From contig JAXCGZ010015117.1 in assembly GCA_037179515.1 (NCBI GenBank), forward strand, positions 142,501 to 206,500: 64,000 bases of DNA, read 5' to 3'. The notes below the pieces were generated by a model, which saw nothing but the letters and a program-made list of their open reading frames with translations, was not told the origin of the DNA and searched no databases. Below are positions 1-12,628 of the stretch, piece after piece (positions within the stretch are counted from its first letter, which is position 1; every line of letters begins with the position of its first letter). The stretch is from Halocaridina rubra. Taxonomy: Eukaryota; Arthropoda; Malacostraca; Decapoda; Atyidae. A program made the translations under genes and the position numbers.

Positions 1-138
1 AGATATGTTTCCTTAGTAGTTTCTCCATAACTTTGCAAACTATGCTGGTCAAGGAAACTGGTCTATAGCTCAGAGCCGTATCCCTCCTTCCCTTTTTGAA
101 GATAGGTATCACATTTGCTTGTTTCCAGCATCTTGGAA
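1..138 (-). mobile_element. CR1-like LINE fragment (RT region)
   Basis: This is a piece of the reverse transcriptase region of the CR1-like LINE repeated throughout the window; it reads antisense and matches the part encoding VIPIFKKGRRDTALNYR in better copies. The right end (the 5' side of the element) stops abruptly at a GT microsatellite, beyond which the 3' end of another copy begins. The left end runs off the window. Confidence 0.85.
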
Positions 139-181
139 TCTGTGTGTGCGTGTGTGTGTGTGTGTGTGTATGTGTCTGTGT
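139..181. repeat. (GT)n microsatellite
   Basis: An imperfect GT tract lies exactly between the truncated 5' end of one LINE fragment and the 3' end of the next. The same arrangement recurs at other LINE junctions in the window. Confidence 0.9.
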
Positions 182-373
182 GATTACCTAATTGTGTTTA
201 CAGGAAAAAGCCCAAAGCTCGTATCCACCCATCTCCTGAACGGTTCCATTTTGTGCTTAGAGATACTTATCATACCTGTCCTTAAAACTATGGATTAAGA
301 TAGAATTACCTACCTCCTCGCTTAGCGAATTCCAATTATCAACTACTCTTACACGGAAAAAATACTTCCTTAC
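182..373 (-). mobile_element. CR1-like LINE 3' end fragment
   Basis: This is the 3' terminal part of the LINE on the minus strand: the terminal GATTACCTAATTG motif, the short 3' UTR and the codons for the last residues of ORF2. The match stops at about 373, where LTR-like sequence begins. Confidence 0.8.
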
Positions 374-1343
374 TGTTGGGGCCATGATGGTTGAGTGTTG
401 TTAAGATTCTGTTTTACTAAGGGGACTCAAAGTACCGAGCTCGGTTAAGAGATCACAAACAGACAGGACAGATATTTGTACTTGAACACCCCATCTCTTT
501 TGCCATTAGTCGGTTAAATGAAACTCAGAATTCAACTTTCTTTTTATTTTGGAAATGCAATGACATTAAAAGAATTGAATTAAATTTCTCAAATTAAATT
601 TTATGAAATGCTACCTCGAATCCCGGAGGTGGTAAGCATGATTTCGTTTCCCGGCACCACGGATGACGTGATGAATCCTTCTCACTACGTTAATATTAGT
701 ACCAGACGGGTACAAGGTAAGAATGGACAAGCGGCGGTTCCTTTATCTTAATTTATTCTGGAGTACAACATCTTCGACGCCTCAATGCCCCCTACCCTAT
801 GACTATCGAAATCTAAGATCTATTCGTGCCCCTGGTACTATTCTGACTAACTGTCGCTCTCTGACTGCTTTCTGGCTGCCATGAGGATGCTTGAAATACC
901 CCAAAGGGCAGGGCGTGTCGCTAAATCTACTTTTGCCAATTGCCTTCATGTTCAAAGAGAGGTCCCTCCTCTTGGGGGATGGGCTATTTCAGTTGGCCTA
1001 TAGAACGGAAGAGTTCCAGGTCAGTGTGTGGCTATTGGGTATCCCTCCAGGGCATATAAGGTTACTTGTGGTTTTGGGCAGGGCCACCTTCTGGGTCTTT
1101 CCCACACTCTTGAGGCACTTGACGCTGGATGGCTAAGCCCTATGCTAAAGCACCAGGGTTCAGCCAGGTGCTAAGCCCTATGGATCCAGCCAGGTGCTAA
1201 GCCCCCTGGATCCATTTACCGTACCCAGATAAACAACTGGGAGAGTATTCTATTTCACCCTTGACCTCTAGCCTCTCACGTTTCTCTTCACGACTTGTTA
1301 CAGTTTCAGATTCTGGCTTCAGCAAGACTTCAGTCATGCGACA
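374..1343 (-). mobile_element. Diverged LTR related to the LTR element at 17.3-22.2 kb
   Basis: Read on the minus strand, this stretch shares many blocks with the 940-bp terminal repeats at 17308 and 21276. Shared blocks include the start (TGTCGCATGACTG here against TGTCGTATGACTG), the GAAGCCAGAATCTGAAACT block, the Gly-rich GGGGCAGGGCGTG-type block and the TAAGAATGGACAAGC block reversed. It is clearly older, with many substitutions and indels. The boundary at 374 is where LINE homology ends; no target-site duplication is visible. The open frame at 891-1136 on the plus strand is antisense to the LTR and is not treated as a gene. Confidence 0.7.
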
Positions 1344-3000
1344 CGGACGTATGCCAAGACTTTGGCTTCAACTCGACGATTACCTCTGTCACACAGGCAG
1401 AGTAGAATACAGGACACTGCAATTTCAGAAACAGAAATGACACACTGTTTATAATGGGAAACTGAGAGCATGAGCACACATATAATGAGTTTTCAATGTC
1501 ATTCTACTGGATGAAAATATATTGGTTATTCACAGCTAACCAGAAATATTCATGCTACCATAATAGCATACAAAACCATTAATTCTTTACTGGTTTTAAA
1601 GGAAAACAATTTATTCACAATAAATGAAGAATAAGCAAGACAAATACAGTACTGTATGTATTCCTTAAATTGTGGGCAACCATAAAAGTTGCAATGCTTA
1701 TTACTGATTTACAATTAATATGGTAAAACACTCTATTTAGGATAAAGGAAGAATCTATGAGATAAATACAGTATTCATTCACTTTTGGTTATCAAGAACT
1801 GTTCGCAATAAAAAAAAAGGGTGCAAAACCACCTTTTGAGGTATTTGCAACTTATAACTCAAAACACTTTATCCCCAACATATGAAGAATTAGCAAGATA
1901 GATACAGTAAGCATTCATTAAATTGTGGTTAACAGGAAATATTTGCAAAGCCAACAGGGTAAAATTACCTTTTAATTATTGGCAGTTTATAGCATAAAAC
2001 ACTTTAGCTAAATGATTAATTATTTGCAATTTATATAGCAAATAGCTTTATTGACGAGTTTTTGACGTAAAACACTTTATTTACGATGATAGAAAGAAGT
2101 GAAATGAAATTAGAATTTATTAGGAAAAGAGATAGATTTTTACGGGCTCATAACCAGTCTTCAGAGGATGAGATTTTCGTTTATCACATTCAATGAAAAG
2201 AAACTTCTTAGCAATGTATATCAGCTGTAATTTCCAGGTTAAAGAATTAACTTTGGCATGTGAGATTCCAGTTTGGTAATCTACAAAATTTCATTTGTAT
2301 GGGAATGGAATCTGAGAATATAATTTGTAAGATTTAGCCAGTAACGAATGTAACTATTTCTCGAAAAACCAATTTGCTTGACCCACGAGCTTTACCATAC
2401 ACTATCCCTCACCTTGTTGTGCCAGATGAATTCCTGTGAAGATGCCACGTAAATAAGGTTTGAAATAAACTTAGACTGCTCAGGCGAGATGTTGCCTCTT
2501 GGAAGTTTGGGCGCCAACCCAGGACGCCTCATTGTCCCTCCTGGTGAGTTCATCCTTAGGATACATTTCTAGAGCAGTAACTGGCTCTGATATCATTTAA
2601 GGACTATTTTAGTGGTGGTCCCTGGCAGGCAATTATAGCAGAGATGCAAGGGAGAGACAGTATTTTTAGGTGCAACAAGTGTAAGCAAATAAAATAAAAC
2701 GAGAATAATAATGAAAAGTTAGGTTACTGGTAAACAATCTCCAGAACGTTCTTGGCTAGGAGACGGAAAATTGGAGCAGCCTTTATATCGGGACTATACT
2801 TCTACACGTACAAGAAGAGTAAATAAGGTATATTTAAAATTAGCTATAAGCTAAAATATAAATTGCAAATAATCATAATCTGCAAAAGTCAAGAAGTGGG
2901 AATTATTTCTTTAGTTAGAAAAATGACAGTTAAGTGACTAAATTACTTAATAAGGCATCTAATAGACTCTGGTGACTTTGAGCGAAACACTCTGTCACAC
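1344..3000. other. AT-rich intergenic DNA
   Basis: I see no gene here. The middle holds a degenerate tandem repeat (listed separately). The rest is unrecognised, and 2940-3000 ends where LINE homology begins. Confidence 0.6.
1603..2120. repeat. Degenerate tandem repeat, about 120-135 bp period
   Basis: The block AAAACACTTTAT (or a close variant) recurs at about 1604, 1726, 1860, 1995 and 2070. In the first three units it is followed by GAAGAAT-x-AGCAAGATAxATACAGTA and then a TTCATTAAATTGTGGTTA-like block. Units differ by many substitutions and indels, so the array is old. No coding potential is seen. Confidence 0.6.
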
Positions 3001-5680
3001 TTACATCCTGCAAAGAAGTTGTTTTACGAAGCTTCAAACAATGACCTCTAGTTCTAGAGCCTGCCATATCAAAATATCGATCATTATCCACTCTATCATA
3101 ACCATGAAGAAATTTAAAGACTGTTACCATATCCCCCCTCAATCTTCTAGCTTCAAGTGATGGTCAGTTTAATTCTTTCAGCCTCTCACCACAACTGAGA
3201 TTGCTTATTTCTGGCACCATTTTCGTGACATGTCTTTGAACTTTTTCAAGTTTAGCTATGTGCTTTTGCAAGTGCGGATTCCAAAAGGGGGCTGCATATT
3301 CAAGTTTTGGCCTCACATAGGTTACATAAATATTTCTGAACAATTCCTTGTTCATGTGCCTGAAGGCTACCCTTACATTTGATAAGAAAGCATATGCTGC
3401 CTTTATTATGCCATTTATATGTATTTCAGGAGACAAATCTGCCAGCATGTTTACTCCTAGATCTCTCATTTTCTGTCTCTTGATGGTGTACTAGTGCCAC
3501 CAAGTAGTCAAGCTTGGGCCTTCTTACACTTGTACCCATTCTCATTACCTTACATTTTGAAGTATTGAATTTCATTAGCCACTTTTCTGACCACTCATGC
3601 AGACTATTTAGATCTTCCTGAAGTTCTCTACCATTGTTCTCGTTTCCTACTTTCTTCACAGTCTATGCATCATCTGCAAATATATTCATGAATGAAGTTA
3701 CAGACTCTGGTTGGTCATTTACATATAAAAGGAACAAAAGTGGCACTAAAACTGAACCCTGCAGAACTTCACTACCAATTCTTCTCCATTTAAACACTGA
3801 GTGTCTTACTCTAAACCTCTGTTCCTTTCCTTCCAAGTAAGTTTTTATCCACCTATTCTAGCCATTGCTTGCAGCTTCCTAATTAGTCTCCCGTGTGGAA
3901 CAGTGCCAAACGCTTTCTGGAAGTCTAAGAATATGCAATCTGCCCAGCCCTCTCTTTCCTGTAAGATTCGGCTTACCTCATCATAAAATTCTAATAAGTT
4001 TGTTACTGTTGATCTACCTTCTCTGAAGCCATGTTGTCTCACTGACAAAAAGTTGAAGGATTCCAAGTGAAGAGAGATATGTTTCCTTAATAGATATGTT
4101 TCCTTAGTAGTTTCTCCATAACTTTGCAAACTATGCTGGTCAAGGAAACTGGTCTATTGTTTAGAACAGTATCCCTCCTTCCCTTTTTGAAGATAGGTAT
4201 TAAGTTTGCTTGTTTCCAGCATCTTGGAATCTCCCCTGAATCCAGTGACTTTTTAAATATGATACTTAGTGCCACTGATATTGAGTGTGCATTTTTTAAG
4301 TACGTGAGGGGATATATCATCAGGACCTGTAGCTTTATGGACATCTAACTCCATCAGTGCTTTGCAAACCTCTGTGGCTGAAAGGTTGATGTTCTCTAAT
4401 ACCGGCCCTTGAGCTTCTATCTATGCAATCCGAGGGGGCGAGGTATTTTCTACCGTAAATGCTAACTAAAACTCCTTGCTCAATTCTTTGCAGATCTCTT
4501 CATCCATCTCAGTTATGCTTCCATCTGCTTTCTTAAGCCTTAAAACCTCTACTTTTACCTTCAGCTTTCCTCTGATATAGCTGTGGAAAAGCTTGGGATT
4601 TTCTTTAACCTTCCTGGAGATGTCCCTTCCATAGTCTCCCTCTTCTTTTACTAAGGTAATCATTTCTTGCTCCTTTCTAGGTTAGCCAGGCATTTATGTT
4701 TTTTCTCCTCCAATACCTTTTCCAGCATTTGTCTCTCCACTCCTTAGCTCTTTTACACTCATTATTGAACCATTTCTCTCTAGCATGAATTACACCTACT
4801 TTGGTGACAGGCTTGCAACAATCTACTATCTTCCCACATTTCTCACAAAAGATGTCATACAGTTCTTGTACAGATTTGTTGTAAAATAAGGTTCTCCAGT
4901 CAATAACTTCAAAAAGCTCATTCATTTTGATGTAATCTCCTTTTGGATAGTTCCTCCTCATGTCCTCTGTGCCTCTAATCTCAGGCAGGATATTTTCATT
5001 GATATACTCAATCAACAACACACAGTGGTCACATTCCAATTGGTGGCTCATACTCACTTTTTTCAATATCTACCCATTATCTGTGAATACTAGAACAAGT
5101 AGCGATGGCTCTTCCCCACCCCTGGCAATCGTTGGTTCCATTACATGTTGGTGTAGGAAATTCCCTTGTACGCAATCTAGGAATCTTGCCCCGAATGAGT
5201 CCTCACCACTTTGTGGGTCAAGATTTATCCAATCTATCTCTTGATGATTAAAATCTCCCATAATCAAAATCCCACATTTTTTCTCCCGTACTATATTAAC
5301 AACTGAAAGTATGACTTCAATAGTACCTATATGACTTTCCTCATAAACTTGTAGCCTATGTTGGATCCTTGGTGGGTTATATACAACAGTTAATATAAAG
5401 CTGTCTCACACAGTATTTATGCGAGCAACAAGAAATTCCTTGAACTCACTTCCTATTGCCAAGTTTATTTCTTCAAACTGAATCCTTTCACTTATGAGCA
5501 GTGCTATCCCTCCACCAGTCCTCTCAGATCTTTCAACCCTTAATATTCTGAAGCCCTTAGGAAAAACTGTGACACTGTTTATGTCCTCACGCAGCTTAGT
5601 CTCTGTAACTGCTACTATATCTGCCTTATTGTTGTAAATCTTATCTTTTAATTCTACTGTCTTACCAGCTAATCCATCAG
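3001..5680 (-). pseudogene. Decayed LINE ORF2 (endonuclease-RT), copy A
   Basis: Fragments in shifting frames still show endonuclease motif GDFNHQEIDW (near 5230-5265), RT segments with RPVSLTSIVCKVMEKLL (near 4100-4200) and FLDFQKAFGTVPH (near 3900), and the C-terminal KLEKVQRH region (near 3230). The RT palm segment with the FADD motif is split by frameshifts and a substitution. It cannot encode an active protein. Confidence 0.85.
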
Positions 5681-5684
5681 TATT
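3001..5684 (-). mobile_element. CR1-like LINE copy A (ORF2 only, both ends truncated)
   Basis: Minus-strand LINE copy covering ORF2 from about the Asn-Thr-Asp-Gly-Leu-Ala start of the endonuclease domain (near 5680) to near the C-terminus. The 3' UTR and terminal repeats are missing, because homology begins only at 3001. It ends at 5684 against the 3' end of copy B with a short TTTGTGTG at the join. The copy is riddled with frameshifts and stops and carries a small tandem duplication of AGATATGTTTCCTTA around 4076-4107. Confidence 0.88.
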
Positions 5685-5816
5685 TGTGTGATTACCTAAT
5701 TGTGATTACCTGATTGTGTTTACGGGAAAGAGCCCAAACTCGTATCTTCCCGTCTCCTCATCGGATCCATTTTATACTTAGTGATACTTATCATACCTGT
5801 CCTTAAAACTATGGAT

Positions 5817-7378
5817 TCAGATAGCATTAACTACCTCCTCGCTTAGCCAATTCCAGTTATCAGCTACTCTTACACTGAAAAAGTATTTCCTTACATCCTG
5901 CAAAGAAGTTTTCTTTCGAAGCTTCAAACTATGACCTCTAGTTCTAAAGCCAGCCATATCGAAATATCGATCCCTATCCACTCTATCATAACCATGAAGG
6001 AATTTAAAGACTGTCACCATATCCCCCCTCACTCTTCTAGCTTCGAGTGATGGTAAGTCTAATTCCCTCAGCCTCTCATCATAACTGAGATTGCGTATTT
6101 CTGGCACCAGTTTCGTGGCATGTCTTTGAACTTTTTCAAGCTTAGCTATGTGCTTTTTCAAGTGCGGATTCCAAAAGGGGGCTGCATATTCGAGTTTTGG
6201 CCTCACATAGGTTACATAAATATTTCTGAACATTTCCTTGTCCATGTGCCTGACGGCTACCCTTACATTTGATAAGAATGCATATGCTGCCCTTACTATG
6301 CCATTTATATGTATTTCTGGAGACAAATCTGCCAGTATGTTTACTCCTAGATCTCTCTCATTTTCTGTCTCTTGAAGTTGTACTCCAGCCACCGAGTAGT
6401 CAAGCTTGGGCCTTCTTGCACTTGTACCCATTTTCATTACCTTACATTTTGAAGTATTGAATTTCATTAGCCACTTTTCTGACCACTCATGCAGATTCTT
6501 TAGAGCCTCCTGAAGTTCTCTACCATTGTTCTCGTTTTTTACTTTCTTCACAATCTTTGCATCATCTGCAAACATATTCATGAATGAATTTACACACTCT
6601 GGTAGGTCATTTACATATACAAGGAACAAAAGTGGCCCTAAAACTGAACCCTGTGGAACTCCACTACTAACTCTTCTCCATTCAGACACTGAGTGTCTTA
6701 CTCTAACCCTCTGTTCCCTTCCTTCTAAGTAAGTTTTTATCCATTCCAAAACATTTCCACCTATTCTAGCCATTGAGTGCAGCTTCCTAATAAGTCTCCC
6801 ATGTGGAACAGTGTCAAACGCTTTCTGGAAGTCTAAGAATATGCAATCTGCCCAGCCCTCTCTTTCCTGTAAGATTCGGCTTACCTCATCATAAAATTCT
6901 AATAAGTTTGTTACTGTTGATCTACCTTCTCTGAAGCCATGTTGCCTCACTGACAAAAAGTTGAAGGATTCTTCAAGTGAAGAGAGATATGTTTCCTTAG
7001 TAGTTTCTCCATAACTTTGCAAACTATGCTGGTCAAGGAAACTGGTCTATAGTTCAGAGCCGTATCCCTCCTTCCCTTTTTGAAGATAGGTATCACATTT
7101 GTTTGTTTCCAGCATCTTGGAATTTCCCCCGACTCCAGTGACTCCTTAAATATGATACTTAGTGCCACTGATATTGTGTTTGCACATTTTTTAAGCACAT
7201 GAGGGGATATGTCATCAGGACCTGTAGCTTTATGAACATCTAAATCCATCAGCACTTTGCATACCTCTGTGGCTGTAAGGTTGATGTTCTCTAATACCGG
7301 CCCTTGAGCTTCTATCACTGCAATCTGAGGGGGTGGGGTATTTTCTACTGTAAATACTGACTGAAACTCCTTGTTCAA
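5817..7378 (-). pseudogene. LINE ORF2 reverse transcriptase, copy B
   Basis: Two overlapping frames cover a long RT: 5817-7022 (401 codons) and 6947-7378. They are split by a 2-nt insertion near 6970 (GATTCTTCAAG here, GATTCCAAG in other copies). RT motifs FLDFQKAFDTVPH, SGVPQGSVLGPLLF and FADDAKIV are all present, as is the C-terminal region ending near Val-Asn-Ala-Ile. Without the endonuclease it could not act on its own. Confidence 0.85.
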
Positions 7379-7745
7379 TTCTTTGCAGATCTCTTCATCC
7401 GTCTCAGTGAGGCTTCCATCCGCTCTCTTTAGCCTTAAAACCTGTTCTTTTACCTTCAGTTTTCCTCTGATAAAGCTGTGGAAAAGCTTGGGATTTTCTT
7501 TAGCCTTCCTGGTGATGTCCCTCTCATAGTCTCTCTCTGCCTCTCTCCTTTTACTTAGGTAGTCATTTCTTGCTCTTTTGTAGGTTTGCCAGGCATTTAT
7601 GTTTTTTCTGCTCCTATACCTTTTCCAGCATTTGTCTCTCTACTCCTTAGCTCTTTTACACCCATTATCGAACCATTTCTCTCTGGCATGAATTACACCT
7701 ACTTTGGTAACAGGTATGCAGCAATCTACTATCTTCCCATATTTC

Positions 7746-8904
7746 TCACAAAAGATGTGTAACAATCTTAATGAGGCCCCATATTCCCTGATCTTCTTTC
7801 ATTATCTTCTTTATCTCCCCTTTGTCTGGTAGAACTCTGAAATGAAAATTTTTCTTCTCTTCTTCACTTCTTTCCTCATTTAACCTTCTTGCCTCTTGCA
7901 ACAAGGTTTTGATCTTTCCCATCTCTTCCTGTGTTCTGTATCGTCTAATGAACACTTCTTTGAATTCTTGAAGGACTTTTAGACTTTTTTTCTCATCAAT
8001 ATTTCTCTGCATGTTTCCCCTCTCTCAAAGGTTACTTTTGTTGGTCTCTGCTTTCCCTCCATTGAATATTTGCCTAGTTGGTGAATGTTTACAATATCCT
8101 CAGGGCCACAAACTACTCCAAGCTTTCTTATCAGGTCTACAACCCTAGCTTTATTTTCTTCAAGTCTCCCCTGCCATGTTGGCTCCTGGTATTCGCTTAT
8201 GCCTGAGATTACCACTGTCTTCTCTTTATCAAGTGCCTGTTTAATCAGTGGATTTGTCCTTTCCATCACAACGTCTTTCAATTTTTCGATTACTGTTTAT
8301 TAATAGTCAACTGTTTGTATGTTTTCCAGTGTCACCACCTTCACAACCTCTTTTACTGCCAGATTTCCCTTGAGTGCGTCAGTAAAGGAAGTTTTCATTG
8401 CATAATGCTCCGTATTCAGCTCCTGAAATTCTTTTCTAAACTGTTCGATGTTTTCCTTAATCTGAACATTCCAAGCTGCAGTCTCCTCTCTCTCAAAAGA
8501 GAGCAGTGAAGTAATATTTAATTAATTTAGGTCGTCATTCAACTGTTTGTTTTTCCTTCTTGTTTAGAAATTCTGGTATCTAGTTCACTCTTTTCCCCTT
8601 CCAGCTTCTTTATTCGTTTTTCTAGTTCTTTTCTCACCTGCCCTTTTGCTTTAATTGCATCCTCTAAATATCTTATTTTCTCTCTGAGTGTGTCATTCTC
8701 TTTCATTTCTCTATCCATATTCCGAATTTTTTCATCAAGGCTCATAACCATTGCCTCTAAATCCTTGAGTTTCTGTTTTAATCTCCTAATAGCTACTCCT
8801 CCTTCTGCTGCTACATCCCATGGAGATCCTCTATCATCCCTCCCCAACCCATGGGTAGGGGGTTTGGGACAGAGATGGCCTCGTGTTTGTGCTTTCCCTT
8901 TCAC
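7746..8904 (-). pseudogene. LINE ORF1 (coiled coil + RRM-like), copy B
   Basis: Fragments 8539-8904, 7979-8281 and 7746-8012 are successive parts of ORF1 in different frames. The N-terminal part is a long charged coiled coil (RRLKQKLKDLEAMV, KELEKRIKKLEGE). The C-terminal part has the VVISGI, LGVVCGPEDIVNIHQLGK, RPTKVTFERGE pattern typical of RRM-type LINE ORF1 proteins, which bind element RNA as chaperones. Frameshifts near 8000 and 8290 and a gap near 8520 break it. Confidence 0.75.
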
Positions 8905-9655
8905 AAAAAAAAGAAAAAGAGACAGAGAGAAAAGCTTTTATTTAAGCTTCACACAGAATTTCTATATCTTCATATAAGTACTATTTACTTACTCAATTTA
9001 TCTCTTTTCTGGTAACATCCATCCTAAATCAAAATTTGACTTTGGTAATTTGAGGGGGAAAAATTGCAAAACAAAAGTCCACTTGTAGGAAAATTCAAAT
9101 TTGTATCTGAGTACACACCCACCTGTTTCTGCTATATATTCTTCTTAACTAATAAACTCACTTGCTAACCAAGGTATGTTTTCACAGGATGAGATTTTAC
9201 ATTTAACTCAATATATACAAAATAAGAAATAATAAAAGAGAAAGCTAAAGGAAAAAAATTAAAAAATAATACAGCTATGCTACTTGGCAACTTGAATCAG
9301 TACTGTTGACAGGTGTATTTTTGGTATTTATTTAATTATTCAATTATTTCGTGTATCAAATTAACTATCAAGTTAATATAAATGGGAAGGATACTGATTT
9401 TCACAATATATTGACCCACAGGATCAGGTAAACGGCTGTAAGAGCTCTCCCCAATTTACACAAAAAATGAGGAAATGTGATGTGATGGCTTCACCTCTGG
9501 CAACTCTTCTAACTTCCCTCAAGGCAGAACAGGACAGCTTCTCTTTACCATCTCGAATGTGTTTTCAATTTTTTCCTTTAATATTTTGGACAATCTCGTT
9601 AACTACAGATATATATTTTTTTCTCACAATACTCTGCAGGATCTCTTACTTAGGG
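8905..9655 (-). repeat. Duplicated block upstream of LINE copy B (5' UTR or shared flank)
   Basis: This block aligns closely with 13748-14526. Both begin after the ORF1 start with an A/G-rich stretch and GCTTTTATTTAAGCTTCACA, run through GGATCAGGTAAACGGCTGTA, and end at CACAATACTCTG. It is either a long 5' UTR of the LINE or host flank that was copied with it. No ORF of note. Confidence 0.7.
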
Positions 9656-10257
9656 AAATTTTTTTTATGTTTTATACTTAAGTCTTGGTAACTCAAAAAC
9701 ACAAGGAAAAATTTAAGAGATACTGAATGTGTGTGTTCTAATGCCCGCCGTGTGAGACTACCTAGTTGTGCTTACGGGAAAGAGCCCAAATCTTGTATCT
9801 TACCGTCTCAAGATCGGTCCCATTTTGTACTTAGTGATACTTACCATAACTGTCCTTACGATTATGGATTGAGATAGCATTACCTACCTCCTCGCTTAGC
9901 GAATTCCAATTATCAACTACTCTTACACTGAAAAAGTACTTGCAAAGAAGTTTTCTTACGAAGCTTCAAACTATGACCTCTAGTTGTACAGCCAGCCATA
10001 TCAAAATATTGATCCCTATCCACTCTATCATAACCATGAAGGAATTTAAAGACTGTCACCAAATCCCAATTCAATCCCATAGCTTCGAGTGATGGTAAGT
10101 CTAATTCCCTCAGCCTCTAATCATAACTGAGATTGCTTATTTCTGGCACCGCTTTCGTGGCATGTCTCTGAACTTTTTCAAGCTTAGCTACGTGCTTTTT
10201 CAAGTGCGGATTAAAAAAGGGGGCTGCATATTCAAGTTTTGGCCTCACATAGGTTAC

Positions 10258-12626
10258 TTAAATATTTCTCAACATTTCCTTATCCATGTGCCTGAGGGCT
10301 ACCCTTACATTTGATAAGAAAGCATATGCTGCCCTTACTATGCTATTTATATGCATTCCTGGAGACAAATCTGCCAGTATGTTTACTCCAAGATTTCTCT
10401 CATTTTCTGTCTCTTGAAATTGTACTCCTGCCACCAAGTAGTCAAGCTTGGGCATTCTTGCACTTGTACCCATTCTCATTACCTTACATTTTGAAGTATT
10501 GAATTTCATTAGCCACTTTTTAGACCACTCATGCAAACTATTTAGATCTTCGTGAAGTTCTCTACCGTTGTTCTCGTTTCTTACTTTCTTCACAATCTTT
10601 GCATCATCTGCAAACATATTCATGAATGAATTTACAGACCCTGTCAGGTCATTTACATATAAAAGGAACAAAAGTGGCCCTAAAACTGAACCCTGTGGAA
10701 CTCCGCTACTATCTCTTCTCCATTCAGACAGTGAGTGTCTTACTCTAACCATCTGTTCCCTTCCTTCTAAGTAAATTTTTATCCATTCCAAGAAATTTCC
10801 ACTTATTCTAGCCATTGCTTGCAGCTTCCTAAAAAGTCTTTCATGTGGGGCAGTGTCAAATGCTTTCTGGAAGTCTAGGAATATGCAATCTGCCCAAGTC
10901 CTTTCTTTCCTGTAAGATTCGGCTTACCTCATCATAAAATTCTAATAAGTTTGTTACTGTTGATCTACCTTCTATGAAGCCATGTTCCCTCACTGACAAA
11001 AAGTTGAAGGATTCCAAGTGAAGAGATATGTTTCCTTAGTAGTTTCTCCATAACTTTGCAAACTATGCTGTTCAAGGAAACTGGTCTGTAGTTAGAGCCG
11101 TATCCCTCCTTCCCTTTTTGAAGATAGGTATCACGCTTGCTTGTTTCCAGCATTTTGGAATCTCCCATGACTCTAGTGACATTTAAAATATGATACATAG
11201 TGCCAATGATATTGAGTTTGTGCATTTTTTAAGTACATGAAGGGATATGTCATCAGGACCTTGTAGCTTTATTAATATTTAACCCCATCAGTGCTTTGCA
11301 TACCTCTGTGGCTGAAAGGTTGATGTTCTCTAATACCAGCCCATGAGCTTCTATCTCTGCAATCTGAGGGGGTGGGGTATTTTCTACTGTAAATACTGTC
11401 TAAAACTTCTTGTTCAATTCTTTGCAGATCTCGTCATCTGTCTCAGTTATGCTTCCATCTGCTCTCTTAACCCTTAAATCTGTTCTTTTACTTTCAGTTT
11501 TCCTCTGATAAAGCTGTGGAAGAGCTTGGGATTTTCTTCAGCCTTCCTGGTGATATCCCTTCATAGTCTTTCTCTACCTCTCTTCTTTTACTTAGGTAAT
11601 CATTTCTTGCTCTTTTGTAGGTTTGCCAGGCATTTATGTTTTTTCTGCTCCTATACCTTTTCCAGCATTTGTCTCTCCACTCCTTACCTCTTTTACACTC
11701 ATTATTGAACCATTTCCCTCTGGCATGCATTACACCTACTTTGGTGACAGGTATGCACAAATCTACTATCTTCCCATATTTCTCACAAAATATGTCGTAC
11801 ATTTCTTGTACAGATTTGTTGTAAAATAAGGTTCTCCAGTCAAAACCTGCAAAAAGCTCATTCATTTTGATGTAATCTCCTTTAGGATAGTTCCTCCTCA
11901 TGTCCTCAGTGTCTCTACTCTCAGGCAGAATATCTTCAGTGATATACTCCATCAACAACACACAGTGATCACTCTTACCAATTGGTGGTTCATACTCAAT
12001 TTTTCCAATATCCAACACGTTATCTGTGAATACTAGATCAAGTACTGATGGCTCATCCCCACCCCTGGCCCTCGTTGGTTCCATTACATGTTGGTGTAGG
12101 AAATTTCCTTGTACGCAATCTAGTAATATTACCCCCAATGAGCCCTCACCACTTTGTGGGTCAAGATTTACCCAATCTATCTCTTTGTGATTAAAATCTC
12201 CCATAATCAATCCTCTTTTGTGCCATGTTAACAACTGAGTTTATGACTTCAATAGTACCTATATGACTTTCCTCATAAACTTGTAGCCTATAATGGTTCC
12301 TTGGTGGGTTATATACAACAGTTATTATAATGCTCTCTGACCCAGTATTTATGCGAGCAACAAGAAATTCCTTGAACTCAATTTCTATTGCCAAGTTTAT
12401 TTCTTCAAACTGAATCCTTTCACTTGAGCAGTGCTATCCCTCCACCAGTCCTCTCAGATCTTTTAACCCTTAATATTCTGACGCCTTTAGGAAAAACTGT
12501 GACACTGTTTATGTCCTCACGCAGCTTAGTCTCTGTAACTGCTACTAAATCTGCCTTATTGTTGTAAATCCTATCTTTTAATTCTACTGTCTTACCAGCT
12601 AATCCATCAGTATTTATGTGTAACAA
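10258..12626 (-). pseudogene. Decayed LINE ORF2, copy C
   Basis: The longest pieces are 10258-10815 (RT palm with SGVPQGSVLGPLLF and FADDAKIV) and 11494-12234 (end of the endonuclease, GDFNHKEIDW and SDHCVLL, into the linker). Further pieces, 12191-12394 and 12420-12626, carry the endonuclease N-terminal half (AVTETKL, VVYNPPRN). Between 10820 and 11490 the RT fingers are badly disrupted. Not functional. Confidence 0.85.
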
Positions 12627-12628
12627 TC

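Larger units (their letters stand above)
5685..8980 (-). mobile_element. CR1-like LINE copy B (ORF1 + RT, endonuclease deleted)
   Basis: The 3' end at 5685 carries two copies of the terminal GTGATTACCTAATT-type repeat and then the 3' UTR, the RT, a break at about 7757, and ORF1 up to about 8904. At 7757 the sequence jumps from the codons for CEKYGKIVDCC straight to the ORF1/ORF2 overlap (GTGTAACAATCTTAATG), removing nearly the whole endonuclease domain. The 5' side continues into about 700 bp also found beside copy C. Confidence 0.88.
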
